Below, piece by piece: positions 46,101 to 55,717 of a DNA stretch of 64,000 bases (its first letter is position 1; each line of letters begins with the position of its first letter). Under the pieces are notes generated by a model. The model saw nothing but the letters and a program-made list of their open reading frames with translations. It did not search any database and was not told the origin of the DNA. A program made the position numbers and the translations under genes. The stretch lies in NCBI RefSeq assembly GCF_050876985.1, contig NZ_JBPAPP010000002.1; one strand, given 5' to 3'. This stretch comes from Halopseudomonas sp002296055. Its GTDB lineage: Bacteria > Pseudomonadota > Gammaproteobacteria > Pseudomonadales > Pseudomonadaceae.

Positions 46101-46148
46101 GCGTACCCAAAACTGGGTACGCCCAACGCAAATACCCTATTTTAGGTA
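46101..46148 (+). promoter_or_regulatory. Two operator-like inverted repeats upstream of the lipoprotein gene
   Basis: Site 1 is a perfect palindrome, GCGTACCC-AAAACT-GGGTACGC (46101-46122). Site 2 is TACCCTATTTTAGGTA (46133-46148), with core TACC/GGTA perfect. Both share TACCC-N6-GGGTA and the cores start 29 bp apart. A TACAGT -10-like hexamer follows near 46172. They lie in the 129-bp gap before the lipoprotein start, and a NarL-type regulator gene is convergent downstream. Confidence 0.65.
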
Positions 46149-46212
46149 CGACCTTCGCAGCGAATGCCTCCTACAGTGCCGGTGCCATCACGCACATCAA
46201 GGGACTCTCTGC

Positions 46213-48321
46213 ATGCACAACCTAAAAAAATGGCCACTGGCCCTCGCTGTCTCCTCGACCCTGACTCTCACTGGCTGCCTCGGCGGTGGCGGGGGCGGCG
46301 GCAGTGACGGAAACACCGGTGGTGGTGCGGCCACAACTACGCGCTACAGCCTTACCGTGGGAACACCTACTACCGTTACGGCGATCAATCTGTCAGCTCA
46401 GGAGCGGATTGCCCAAGCAATTGTCGACTTCCTCATCACCCCGGCGCTTGCGGACACCTTTGACGACCTGGACCCCTCCACATTCCGTGTCATCACTATC
46501 GAGGCCGATGGCAGCCTGGTCGAGCTGGGCGCTGACGAGTTCACCGCTGAGGCCAATGACGCGGGTGACGGCTATATACTCGAGTTGCCCTTTGGCTCGC
46601 GCATCAACAGCTATATCGAAGTGCCCCTGCCTAGCGGCGTCAACTACACCACGCCCACTACCCGCGACGATCTGTTCGCCAACCCGCTGACCACGTTCGT
46701 CACCCAGCAGATTGCCAGCCGCACCGCACAGTTCGATGAGCTAACACTGGAAGAGGTCGACCAGATCATCGAGGCCGTGCTGGAGATGGCCAACGACCCA
46801 GCGGTGCAAGCAGAGCTGGAACAAGCCATCAACAGCAGCTCCAGTACCGAACAGCTGCTCGAACAGGTTGGCGCCAAGCTCTCAGCCACTATCGAGCAGC
46901 AGCTGGACGACAAGGCCGCCCCCGCCCTCGACAGTAGCGCCGCAGATCAGGCTTCCGGCGGCTACTACAGCGAAAACATGACCGTTGGCGGTTACGCTGA
47001 CCGTGGCGCGGGCATTCTGCTCGGCGGCAACCGGAGCAGCGCGATTGAGCTGGATATCACCGGCGACACCGGCACGTTCAGCGTACCGGCCGGCACCTTC
47101 AAGGAAATGGAAATCGTCGTTGGCCTGGGCGCGTACAGCGGCGCATCGTCCCAGGCATGGATCGACGATGAAGACGATAGCGGCAGCTTCAGCGCCGACG
47201 CCCGCGGCATCCTGTTTGCTGAAAGCGAAGACCTCGAGGACTACGAAAAAGACAGTGGTGATGTAGAAGATTGCGAGACGCAAACCGCTGCCTGTACCGA
47301 CCGCGAATACAGCGGCGCCACCCGTTTCACCGCAGCCGGTCCGGCCAACTCCCCGCTGGATGTCATGGTTGGCTCCCAGTTCTACACCCGGGAGGTGCGC
47401 GATGACACCAACACCCCGCAACTCCAGGTGCTTAACCACACCTTGGACGTGATGCTGCGACGCGCCAGCCAGATGCCCACGGTTGACGGTAAATACGGCG
47501 TTGTCGAGCTGTTGTTTGAAGCCGGCGACAGCGATCTGGATATCTACGTCTACAACAACCTGCTGGAAATCGATGGCGCACAGGGCAGTTACTGCGAGCA
47601 GGGTCGCCGCAACCTGGAGATTTATCCGCAGAAAGGAACATATGAGTTCGATCGCTTCAACTACCAGGCCTGTCAGGGCGATGAGGGCTGGGATTGGGAT
47701 GACCCGAATGTTGGCGAGAGTGGAAGCTTCCCGCTCAGCGTAGCCAGCGACGGCAAGCTGGTGCTGGATGACGAGCTGGAAGGATACGCGTCACCGGATG
47801 GCCGCACCCTGCTGCTGGGCGTTGAAGCCACCGAAGTGCTCGACGGCGCGATCGAAGAAAACGATGGGGAGCAACACTTCCGCCAGATGCTGTTGGCCGT
47901 CAAAACCGCTAGCACCAACAACCTGGCCAACCGCGAATATCGCTTGATGGCGATCGGCATGTACGCCGAAACAGGCCTGGTCGAGCCAACCCGTCTGAAC
48001 GCTGGAAGCCTGCGCTTTGACGCCGAGGGCAACGCTGAAATGAGCGCCGCCTGGCACTGGCAGCAGGTGACCGAGTCCGGCTTCAGCGACTCCAGCCTCA
48101 ATGAGCAGTTCAACCTGGCGTTCGATACGGACTTCGATGAGGGCACTCTGCAGCTGCAAGCGGTGCAGGACAACAACGACGGTGGCCAACTGACGTTCAC
48201 CGCCGACGGTTACGTCCAGGAAGGCGAGCGCCTGATCGTGCTCGGCGCCAGCGGCGAGAACTCCGACGGTGGCGACTTCAGCGGCATGATGATCGGGGTG
48301 TGCACCAACTGCGACGAATAA
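46213..48321 (+). CDS. Large lipoprotein of unknown function
   Basis: 702 residues. Signal peptide MHNLKKWPLALAVSSTLTLTG with lipobox LTGC (Cys22), then a Gly-rich linker (GGGGGGGSDGNTGGG). The rest is acidic (Asp/Glu) and Thr-rich, with many beta-prone stretches and motifs such as DLDIYVYNNLLEIDGAQGSY. Two Cys pairs (CETQTAAC near 355 and CTNC at the end) may form disulfides. I recognise no family. It should be a surface or periplasmic lipoprotein. Good ribosome-binding site AAGGGA, and the start is clear from the signal peptide. The two-component genes are convergent with it. Confidence 0.8.
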   Translation: MHNLKKWPLALAVSSTLTLTGCLGGGGGGGSDGNTGGGAATTTRYSLTVGTPTTVTAINLSAQERIAQAIVDFLITPALADTFDDLDPSTFRVITIEADGSLVELGADEFTAEANDAGDGYILELPFGSRINSYIEVPLPSGVNYTTPTTRDDLFANPLTTFVTQQIASRTAQFDELTLEEVDQIIEAVLEMANDPAVQAELEQAINSSSSTEQLLEQVGAKLSATIEQQLDDKAAPALDSSAADQASGGYYSENMTVGGYADRGAGILLGGNRSSAIELDITGDTGTFSVPAGTFKEMEIVVGLGAYSGASSQAWIDDEDDSGSFSADARGILFAESEDLEDYEKDSGDVEDCETQTAACTDREYSGATRFTAAGPANSPLDVMVGSQFYTREVRDDTNTPQLQVLNHTLDVMLRRASQMPTVDGKYGVVELLFEAGDSDLDIYVYNNLLEIDGAQGSYCEQGRRNLEIYPQKGTYEFDRFNYQACQGDEGWDWDDPNVGESGSFPLSVASDGKLVLDDELEGYASPDGRTLLLGVEATEVLDGAIEENDGEQHFRQMLLAVKTASTNNLANREYRLMAIGMYAETGLVEPTRLNAGSLRFDAEGNAEMSAAWHWQQVTESGFSDSSLNEQFNLAFDTDFDEGTLQLQAVQDNNDGGQLTFTADGYVQEGERLIVLGASGENSDGGDFSGMMIGVCTNCDE

Positions 48322-48342
48322 TCGCTTTCTCGCACGACCTAG

Positions 48343-48367
48343 AGCGCCCGGCACCCTGCCGGGCGCT
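48343..48367. terminator. Terminator after the lipoprotein gene
   Basis: Perfect 10-bp stem AGCGCCCGGC / GCCGGGCGCT with loop ACCCT, then TT. It is between convergent genes. Confidence 0.78.
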
Positions 48368-48461
48368 TTGCTATTGGGCGAGCGTCTATAGCCCTCACGC
48401 CCTGCCAACACATATCCCCGGCGAACAGGCAAGTGAAACAGCCACAGCGCCTGGCATACCG

Positions 48462-49133
48462 TTAGTTGATCAGCCCCATACGGATGGCTTCCTGAACCGC
48501 CTGCGCCCGACTGCTGATACCCAGCTTGGCATAGATATTTTTGATGTGTTTGGCCGCTGTGTGATAACTCACACCCAACATATCGGCTGCTTCCGCAGTC
48601 TTGTAGCCATTACCAATCACCAGCAAAAACTCCTGCTCACGAGCGCTCAGCAGCCCAGCACCGTCGGCCTCCGGCAAGTCGCGCTTGCGCGCCTCTTCGG
48701 CCACCTCCAGCGGTACCTGCTGAAAGTAACCAAGCATGCGCTGGGCAATCTGCGGTGACAGTGGTGGCACCCCCTTGACGATACCCAACAGCGCGCTGGC
48801 AATCTGCTCCTGTGGGTCCTCCTTCAGCAAGTAGCCATTGGCCCCAGCCTGCAACGCCGGGAACAGGTGCAGGTCATCGTCGTACATGGTGGCCACTACC
48901 AGTTGCGCATCAGGATGCTGCTGACGACATTGGCGAATAAAATCCACACCGGAGCCGTCAGGCAACTGCAGATCGACCAGGCACAGCTGCGGCACCTGTT
49001 GCTGCAGCGCCGTCAACGCACCCTGCAAGGTCGCATGGCAGCTGATCTGCGCGTCAGGCCAAGCGCGCCACACGGCATCAGTCAGCCAGCGCTGCGCGTC
49101 CTTCAGATCTTCCAGTATGAGTATGTGTTTCAT
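48462..49133 (-). CDS. Response regulator, NarL/LuxR family
   Basis: 223 residues. Receiver domain (acidic ED near residues 8-9, phosphoacceptor Asp in LVDLQLPDG near 55, Lys in YLLKEDP) and C-terminal LuxR helix-turn-helix (LSAREQEFLLVIGNGYKTAEAADMLGVSYHTAAKHIKNIY). The start overlaps the kinase stop (ATGA, 49130-49133). Kinase and regulator form one operon; targets unknown. Confidence 0.93.
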   Translation of the reverse strand: MKHILILEDLKDAQRWLTDAVWRAWPDAQISCHATLQGALTALQQQVPQLCLVDLQLPDGSGVDFIRQCRQQHPDAQLVVATMYDDDLHLFPALQAGANGYLLKEDPQEQIASALLGIVKGVPPLSPQIAQRMLGYFQQVPLEVAEEARKRDLPEADGAGLLSAREQEFLLVIGNGYKTAEAADMLGVSYHTAAKHIKNIYAKLGISSRAQAVQEAIRMGLIN

Positions 49134-51310
49134 GTCTGCGGCCCGCCTCCCAACGGGATTTCACAGCGCATGGCCAGGCCGCCCTCCAGCGGACTCCACC
49201 AGCGCACCTCACCTCCCAGCTCCTCACAGCGCTGCCTGGTGCCCACCAGGCCAACACCCTCAGACGTCAGGCCTGACGCCAGCAAGCCACGACCATCATC
49301 ACAAAAATCCAGAATCAGCCGCTCCCCGGCCAACCTCAAACGCACCTGTACGCCAGTGGCACCGGCGTGTTTGAAGGTGTTGGAAAATGCTTCACGCAGA
49401 ATGCGCGACAGGTTTCGCTCGCTGCGCGGACTAAGCAACCGGGTACGAGCCTCGGGTTCGAGCTGCATATCCAGCGTCAGACCAAACAGCCGACAGCGCT
49501 CACGCGCCTCTGCCTGCCAGCGTGCGTAGCTCTGCTGCAACTGGACCGTACCCTTTTGCAGGCCCTGAATCACCTCGCGCAGCTCTCGCAGACAATCGCG
49601 CGCCAACTGCTGCAGCTCATCACTTCCCTGGGCGCGGTACACCACTGACAAGAGCCGCGCCCCGACATCGTCGTGCAGGTCACGCGCTACCCGGCGGCGC
49701 TCACTGATAACCCCACTCTGATACGACTGATGATATTGCTGGGCGTAACTGAATAAGGTCAGTGCCTGACGACAAAAAGCCAGATCCTGGCGATCAAACA
49801 GACGGCTGCCTGCGGCCGCGTAGCTAAGCACCAGCCCTTCGCCCTCGCCAACTGCCGGCACCTGCAGGCGCAAACCATTGTCCAGGATGCGCAATTCGCT
49901 GCCATCGGGCGCGCTGTCACAACTCAGCGGCTGGTAGATATCGCGCAGCGCTGCGGCCCACTGCTCGGCCACCGGCCGCTGGTACTCAAAAGCCTGTTGC
50001 AAGATAGCCGGCAGCCGATCATGTAATGACTGCCGCGAGTCCTTGGGCATGAGCCAGGTCAGAAACCCTTGGCGCAGGGGCAGATAGGCCCACCCAATCA
50101 GTGCCAGCGACAGCAGCAGCCCCATCCGCGTCTCCAGCTCCAGCCACATCACCAAAAGCGCATCGAGCACCAGAAACAGCACACCGAAGGCAAACCAGAA
50201 CCACGCCTGCAAGATCCAGCGGTCCAGATCGAACAGGCGATAGCGCACAATCCCCAGGGCGATCCCCAGGTAGGTAAGGACAAACAGCCCCCAGGCGTAG
50301 CTCTGATGGGCAACAGACTGCATACCAAACACCTGCGGTACGATCACCAACAGCAGATACCCGAAGGCGCCGGCAAACCAGGCAAAGAGCAACCATTTCA
50401 GACGCGCGCGCTCAACCGGTTCGCGACGGGTACGCCGCCATTGCAGACTGGCAAACACCACGTCCAGGGCGAACCACAACAACAGTGGGTAGCGCGCTGC
50501 TACATCAAGATCGGGTAGCCACTGCATCCAGTTAGCCAGCAGCGTCAGCGCGACCAGAGGCAGCATCAGCCGCTCAAAAGGGAAAGCCGCCAGTCGCACC
50601 GGGTAGTACCAGAACAGCGCGGTCCCCGTGCCGGCAAACAGCATGGCGCCGGCCTGATTCATCCGCGACAGGAGCAAAAACCAGTCTGGCGATAGGGTCA
50701 GTTCACGGGTGGTATAAATAGCGCTGGCGATGATCGCCAGTGCGATCGCCAAGCCAGCCAGCGCGTACAGCAGGGGGCCTCGTTCGGATTGCACAAAGGC
50801 CCAGGCGGCCACACCCATCAGCAGCACCGACAACCCACACGCCAGCTGATACCAGAAGAGCAACGGCAGGTTAGCCAAGCCGCGTGGCTGGGTAATGTGT
50901 AGCGATATCCAGCGCGGGTTTAACGCCTCGCCGTCAGCGGTAAGCGACTGCACCTGCAGACTCAGCTCGGCGCCGTGGAGAATCTGCCAGAGCGCTTGCT
51001 GACGCGCAAAGAAGCGATTGTAATCTGCGTAGTCCCGGGCATCGTCCGGTTCAGCCACCGCATCCCAGCCTTCCAGCAGCAAACGCCCTTCGCTGCTGCT
51101 CACCGCCAGCAAGCGATCACCAGGGGCCAACACAGCTGCTGCCGGGCCGTCTGCAGCCACGCTATCTACGCGCACCGCGTCGGCGGCCGGCACAACACTA
51201 AACCCCAGCCAGGGTTGGGAACCGGCCACATGTACGGCCAGAAAGAACAGCAGCAGTGCTATCGCCAAACCGGCGGACAGCACGCTGGAGGGAGAGGTTT
51301 CCTTGAGCAT
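49130..51310 (-). CDS. Sensor histidine kinase, HisKA_3 type with 7-8 membrane helices
   Basis: 726 residues from the ATG at 51310. N-terminal membrane helix, then a PDZ-like periplasmic loop (GFSVVPAADAVRVDSVAADGPAAAVLAPGDRLLAV), about seven further helices (residues 150-380), a GAF-like linker, H box RRVARDLHDDVGARLL, N box REAFSNTFKHA and ATP-binding DDGRG and GVGLVGTRQRC. A TTG start at 51322 is the alternative (better ribosome-binding site AGGCAGGA, directly adjacent). Ligand unknown. Confidence 0.88.
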   Translation of the reverse strand: MLKETSPSSVLSAGLAIALLLFFLAVHVAGSQPWLGFSVVPAADAVRVDSVAADGPAAAVLAPGDRLLAVSSSEGRLLLEGWDAVAEPDDARDYADYNRFFARQQALWQILHGAELSLQVQSLTADGEALNPRWISLHITQPRGLANLPLLFWYQLACGLSVLLMGVAAWAFVQSERGPLLYALAGLAIALAIIASAIYTTRELTLSPDWFLLLSRMNQAGAMLFAGTGTALFWYYPVRLAAFPFERLMLPLVALTLLANWMQWLPDLDVAARYPLLLWFALDVVFASLQWRRTRREPVERARLKWLLFAWFAGAFGYLLLVIVPQVFGMQSVAHQSYAWGLFVLTYLGIALGIVRYRLFDLDRWILQAWFWFAFGVLFLVLDALLVMWLELETRMGLLLSLALIGWAYLPLRQGFLTWLMPKDSRQSLHDRLPAILQQAFEYQRPVAEQWAAALRDIYQPLSCDSAPDGSELRILDNGLRLQVPAVGEGEGLVLSYAAAGSRLFDRQDLAFCRQALTLFSYAQQYHQSYQSGVISERRRVARDLHDDVGARLLSVVYRAQGSDELQQLARDCLRELREVIQGLQKGTVQLQQSYARWQAEARERCRLFGLTLDMQLEPEARTRLLSPRSERNLSRILREAFSNTFKHAGATGVQVRLRLAGERLILDFCDDGRGLLASGLTSEGVGLVGTRQRCEELGGEVRWWSPLEGGLAMRCEIPLGGGPQT

Positions 51311-51416
51311 CGGACGGAGCAATCCTGCCTACCTGTCGAACTTCAGCAAGGCAAGCATGCCCTAGCAGGGGCGACGGGTCACCCCTTTAGCAGCAAAACG
51401 CTGGCAAAAAGCCTTA

Positions 51417-52478
51417 TCAGCCGGCGCGCCGCATAAGCCAAGCGCCCAGCACAAGCAACAATGCTATAGGCAGCAACACCGCGATCAACGGTGAAAAACC
51501 GAACACCAGACTGGAGGGGCCCAGCAGGTCCTGAACAATCTGGAACACAAAGCCGACCAGCACCCCAGTGAACAGCCGCTGCCCCATGGTCACCGAGCGC
51601 AGCGGCCCAAAGATAAACGACACCGCCACAAATACCAGCACCGCAGTGGCCAGCGGCTGGAACAGCTTTTTCCAGAAGGCCAGCCAGTAGCTCTGGTTAT
51701 TCAGGCCCTGCTCGGCCAGGTATTTTTGATAGCGCCAGATACCCGTTAACGGCAGCGCATCAGCCTCCAGCAGCACCACCTGCAGCAGCTCGGGCGACAG
51801 GTGCACATCCCAGCGCTCCTGCAGATTGACGGTCACCGAGCTTTCGCCGGTATCGGCAAAGTGCGTCGAACGCACGTCTTCCATCAGCCAATCGTCTTGC
51901 TGCACCGCTGCGCGGCTGGCAAAGCTGGCCTCCAGCAGACGTCGCTGATCATCAAAGCGATAGCGGGTAATACCGTAGAGCACACCGTTGGGCTGCACCG
52001 CGTTGATATGCAGAAAGTCATTTCCCTCACGATGCCACAAGCCCTTCGACTTCAGCGCCTCGTCACTGCCCTCGGCAATCGCCTTGCGGCTTTCCGCCAG
52101 GTTGGCGGTGTAAGGCGCAATGTATTCGCCAATACCAACGCCCAACAGCATCAGTAATAACAACGGCTTCATGACGGCCAGGGTAATGCGTGCTATAGAC
52201 ACGCCGGAGGCGCGCATGATGGTCAGTTCGGAGTTGCTGGCCAGCGTGCCCAGCCCCACCAGGCAGCCGACCAGCGCCGCCAGCGGCAATAGCTCGTGAA
52301 CCCGCCCAGGCAGCGACAGCAAGGTATAGACCAGCGCTTGCAAGGGGCCGTAGCCGCCCTCAACATCATCCAACTCGTTGATATAGGAGAACAGCAGGTC
52401 CAACCCGAGAATAACCGCCAGAACGGCGAGAATGCCCAGCAATACCGCACTACCAATATGTCGATCAAGCCGCCGCAT
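51417..52478 (-). CDS. lptG: LptG, LPS export ABC transporter permease
   Basis: 353 residues. YjgP/YjgQ family: six membrane helices and a periplasmic beta-jellyroll loop (about residues 130-260). Start at 52478, with GGAGGT upstream. Overlaps lptF by 14 bp. Pairs with LptF and LptB (236-961) to extract LPS. Divergent from pepA. Confidence 0.94.
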   Translation of the reverse strand: MRRLDRHIGSAVLLGILAVLAVILGLDLLFSYINELDDVEGGYGPLQALVYTLLSLPGRVHELLPLAALVGCLVGLGTLASNSELTIMRASGVSIARITLAVMKPLLLLMLLGVGIGEYIAPYTANLAESRKAIAEGSDEALKSKGLWHREGNDFLHINAVQPNGVLYGITRYRFDDQRRLLEASFASRAAVQQDDWLMEDVRSTHFADTGESSVTVNLQERWDVHLSPELLQVVLLEADALPLTGIWRYQKYLAEQGLNNQSYWLAFWKKLFQPLATAVLVFVAVSFIFGPLRSVTMGQRLFTGVLVGFVFQIVQDLLGPSSLVFGFSPLIAVLLPIALLLVLGAWLMRRAG

Positions 52479-53568
52479 GCTGACCTCCCTGCGCCTGGCG
52501 CGCACCAAACAGCGCGTCGCGGTTAAGCACAACCCCGATCAGCAGAAACAGCCCGTGCACCCACCACAGACCCAGCGCTGGCGGCAGCTTGCCCGACTCA
52601 ATCCAGCCCCGTGCGCTGATCAGCAGCGCGAGGTAGGCCATGTACAGCAGAATCGCCGGCAGCAACTTGAGAAAACGTCCTTGCCGCGGATTGACCCGCG
52701 CCAGCGGCACGGCAAAGAAGGCAACAATCGGCACCAGCAGCGGAATCGCGATGCGCCACTGCAGCTCGGCGCGCTCATCCAACCCCTGCTCGCGCAGCAG
52801 CTGCAGGGTCGGCATCGCCTCGCGGTCGCTCACTTCAGTTTGCACTTCAGGCTTGGGCAGCAACACCCCGTAGGTGTCATAAGAAATGGTACGAAAATCG
52901 GCCGACCCTGGCTGGCCCTCATAACGGAAGCCTTGGTTCAGCACCAGATAACGGCTGCCATCTGGGTTCATCTCCTGGGTACCTGATTCGGCTACCAGCA
53001 CCCCCAGCACAGCATCTTCACCGTCACCTCGGCGCTCGGTGATAAACACGTCCTGCAACTCGGTCCGGTCTTCGGACAGGCCGCCGGCGTAGGTTACCCG
53101 CTGGCCACTGCCCAGCGCCTGAAAGCGGCCGGCGGCCAGGGTGTCAAACTCGGTCAGAGCGTCCTGCTGGTTCAGTAGCTGCTGGGTTTTCAACACGCCA
53201 CCCGGTGCCACCCAGAAGCTCAAAAGAGCCACCAGCAGAGCAATCAGCAACGCCGGCCCCTGGGTATAGGCAATCAACCTGCGATCGCTCATGCCCGTTG
53301 CCGACAGCACTGTCATTTCACTGTCCAGATACAAGCGTCCGTAAGCCAGCAGAATGCCAAGAAACAGTCCCAGGGGCAGAATCAGCACCATGAAACCCGG
53401 CAGACGGTAAGCCATGATGATAAATAACACGGAGGCATCCAGCTGACCGGCTGCTGCCTGCGCCAGATACTTGATAAAGCGGCCACTCATAATGATCAGC
53501 AGCAGCACGCCACTAACGGCGGCCAGCGTCCACAACACTTCGCGGCTGAGATAACGAAAAACAATCAC
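52465..53568 (-). CDS. lptF: LptF, LPS export ABC transporter permease
   Basis: 367 residues, YjgP/YjgQ family. N-terminal helix MIVFRYLSREVLWTLAAVSGVLLLI, coupling region SDRRLIAYTQGP and conserved GYxxMNxP-like helices at the C-terminus. Divergent from pepA with a 127-bp gap, the usual pseudomonad order; lptG follows with a 14-bp overlap. Confidence 0.94.
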   Translation of the reverse strand: MIVFRYLSREVLWTLAAVSGVLLLIIMSGRFIKYLAQAAAGQLDASVLFIIMAYRLPGFMVLILPLGLFLGILLAYGRLYLDSEMTVLSATGMSDRRLIAYTQGPALLIALLVALLSFWVAPGGVLKTQQLLNQQDALTEFDTLAAGRFQALGSGQRVTYAGGLSEDRTELQDVFITERRGDGEDAVLGVLVAESGTQEMNPDGSRYLVLNQGFRYEGQPGSADFRTISYDTYGVLLPKPEVQTEVSDREAMPTLQLLREQGLDERAELQWRIAIPLLVPIVAFFAVPLARVNPRQGRFLKLLPAILLYMAYLALLISARGWIESGKLPPALGLWWVHGLFLLIGVVLNRDALFGARQAQGGQHAAA

Positions 53569-53695
53569 GAATCAGGTCCTTGGCTCCGGGGTCTTTAAGG
53601 GCCGGCGCGAATAGGCCAGAATGCTGGCAGACAGACACCCGCGGGAATTTGCCCGTATTATCAGTCAATCATCTCGATTTGTCTTGGGGAGCACC

Positions 53696-55186
53696 ATGGA
53701 GTTCAACGTTAAGCACGGCGCACTGGAAACCATCAAATGCGGCTGGCTGGTCGTCACCGTCAGCGAAGGCAAGACCCTGAGCGGCCCGGCTGCCGAACTG
53801 GACAAGGCCTGCGGCGGCCAATTGAGTACTGCGCTGAAGAACGGCGACCTCACCGGCAAGAGCGGTAGCAGCCTGACCCTGTTTGCCCTGCCAGGCATTG
53901 CCGCGCAGCGTGTTCTGCTGCTTGGCAGCGGCAAGGACGAGCCCCTGAATGACCGTGCCTGGCGCAAGCTGGCGCAGCAGGCGCTGAGAACCATCAAGGC
54001 CGGCCCGGCTGGTGATGCCGTGTTCGCATTATCCGGCACGGTGAAGAACCGAGACCTGGCCAGCCAGACACGCCTACTGGTCGAAGCCTGCCACGACGTG
54101 CTCTACACCTTTGATCAGTTCAAGAGCAAAAAGGCCGACAAACCCAAACTGAAGAAGCTCGCCCTGTGGAGCGCCGACAAAGCCGATGCCGCCGCGCTCA
54201 AACGCGCCATCGCCGAAGGCAACGCCATCAGCGAGGGCATGGCTCTGACCCGTGACCTGGGCAACCTGCCGGGCAACGTCTGCACCCCCACCTATCTGGC
54301 CAACCAGGCCAAGGCGCTGGCCAAGACGCATAAAGAGCTGGACGTCGAAGTGCTCGACGAAAAAGCCATGAAAGCCTTGGGCATGGGCGCCCTACTGGCC
54401 GTCAGCGCCGGTAGTGTAGAGCCGGCCAAGCTGATCCGCATCAGCTACAACGGCGGCAAGGCAAAAGACAAGCCGCACGTTCTGGTCGGCAAGGGCATTA
54501 CCTTTGACACCGGCGGCATCAGCATCAAGCCTGCGGCCACCATGGACGAAATGAAGTACGACATGTGTGGCGCCGCCACCGTATTCGGCGTGCTCAAGGC
54601 CGTAGTCAGCCTGCAGCTGCCGATCAACGTGACCGGCCTGATTGCCTCGGCCGAAAACATGCCCAGCGGCACCGCAACCCGCCCCGGCGACATCGTCACC
54701 AGCATGTCCGGCCAGACTATCGAGATTCTCAACACCGACGCCGAAGGCCGTCTGGTGCTGTGCGACGCCCTGACCTACGCCGAACGCTTTAAACCAGCCA
54801 GTGTCGTCGACATCGCCACCCTGACCGGCGCCTGCATCGTCGCCCTGGGCAGCAATGCCTCCGGCCTGATGGGCAACAACGACGAGCTGATCGGTCAACT
54901 GCTGGACGCCGGCACCCAGGCGGGTGATCGTGCCTGGCAACTGCCGCTGTTCGATGAATACCAGGAGCAGCTAGACAGCCCCTTCGCCGACATGGCCAAC
55001 ATCGGCGGCCCCAAGGCCGGCACCATCACCGCCGGCTGCTTCCTCTCGCGCTACACCAAGGCCTACCCCTGGGCGCACCTGGATATCGCCGGCACCGCCT
55101 GGATCAGCGGCGGCAAGGACAAAGGCGCCACCGGCCGCCCGGTTCCGCTGCTGATGCAATACCTGCTTGATCAGGCCAAGGCCTGA
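53696..55186 (+). CDS. pepA: Leucyl aminopeptidase
   Basis: 496 residues, M17 family dizinc/manganese aminopeptidase, hexameric. The metal and active-site residues are in GKGITFDTGGISIKP (residues about 266-280), MKYDMCGAA and NTDAEGRLVL. PepA also binds DNA at cer-type and carAB control sites in some bacteria. Start at 53696, with GGGGAG upstream. The last codons and stop are part of a 15-bp perfect palindrome (55163-55194). Confidence 0.96.
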   Translation: MEFNVKHGALETIKCGWLVVTVSEGKTLSGPAAELDKACGGQLSTALKNGDLTGKSGSSLTLFALPGIAAQRVLLLGSGKDEPLNDRAWRKLAQQALRTIKAGPAGDAVFALSGTVKNRDLASQTRLLVEACHDVLYTFDQFKSKKADKPKLKKLALWSADKADAAALKRAIAEGNAISEGMALTRDLGNLPGNVCTPTYLANQAKALAKTHKELDVEVLDEKAMKALGMGALLAVSAGSVEPAKLIRISYNGGKAKDKPHVLVGKGITFDTGGISIKPAATMDEMKYDMCGAATVFGVLKAVVSLQLPINVTGLIASAENMPSGTATRPGDIVTSMSGQTIEILNTDAEGRLVLCDALTYAERFKPASVVDIATLTGACIVALGSNASGLMGNNDELIGQLLDAGTQAGDRAWQLPLFDEYQEQLDSPFADMANIGGPKAGTITAGCFLSRYTKAYPWAHLDIAGTAWISGGKDKGATGRPVPLLMQYLLDQAKA

Positions 55187-55194
55187 TCAAGCAG
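55163..55194. repeat. Perfect palindrome across the pepA stop codon
   Basis: Arms CTGCTTGATCAGGCC (55163-55177) and GGCCTGATCAAGCAG (55180-55194) are perfectly complementary with a two-base centre, AA. The TGA stop (55184-55186) is in the right arm. As RNA it gives a stable 3' hairpin. Confidence 0.85.
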
Positions 55195-55275
55195 CCACAA
55201 GCTGCAAGCGACAAGCCTCAAGCCTGCGCGGTGCGATGGTTTTAACTTGCAGCTTGCGGCTTGAAGCTTGAAGCT
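55187..55275. repeat. Heptad repeat element, copy 4, between pepA and holC
   Basis: Left heptads (CAAGCTGCAAGCGACAAGCC, TCAAGCC), a core (TGCGCGGTGCGATGGTTTTAAC) and inverted heptads (TTGCAGCTTGCGGCTTGAAG, CTTGAAGCT). Same layout as copies 1-3. It ends 7 bp before holC, and it leaves no room for a separate holC ribosome-binding site beyond CCCCC. Confidence 0.78.
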
Positions 55276-55282
55276 ACCCCCC

Positions 55283-55714
55283 ATGACCCGCATCGATTTC
55301 TACCTGCTCTCCAGCGACCAACCGCAAACGCGGCTGGCATATGCCTGCCGGCTGGCGCACAAGGCCTGGCAGAAGGGCCACCGCGTTTACCTGCACTGCG
55401 CCTCGGAGCAAATGTGTCAGGAGCTGGACGCGCTCTTGTGGTCGTTCCGCCGTGACGCCTTTGTGCCCCATGTCATTCTGGGCGAAGGACCGGAGGAAGC
55501 GGTGAGTTGCGGTAATGGAGACCAGCCTGGCAGCCACGATGATCTGCTGATCAACCTGTCTGAGCAGACTCCTGCCTTCTTCAGTCGCTTTCAGCGGCTG
55601 GCCGAAATTGTTGTCGAGCACGATGCCGTGCGTCTGCCGGCGCGCGAGCGCTTCCGTTTTTACCGGGAGCGCGGCTATCCTCTACATTCCCATCAAATAC
55701 GGACAGCGGGATGA
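55283..55714 (+). CDS. holC: DNA polymerase III subunit chi
   Basis: 143 residues, usual length. MTRIDFYLLSSDQPQTRLAYACRLAHKAWQKGHRVYLHC and LHSHQIRTAG are typical of chi, which links the clamp loader to single-strand binding protein. The start at 55283 follows the heptad repeat; the region upstream has no strong ribosome-binding site. Continues to a small gene, then valS. Confidence 0.92.
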   Translation: MTRIDFYLLSSDQPQTRLAYACRLAHKAWQKGHRVYLHCASEQMCQELDALLWSFRRDAFVPHVILGEGPEEAVSCGNGDQPGSHDDLLINLSEQTPAFFSRFQRLAEIVVEHDAVRLPARERFRFYRERGYPLHSHQIRTAG

Positions 55715-55717
55715 CCC

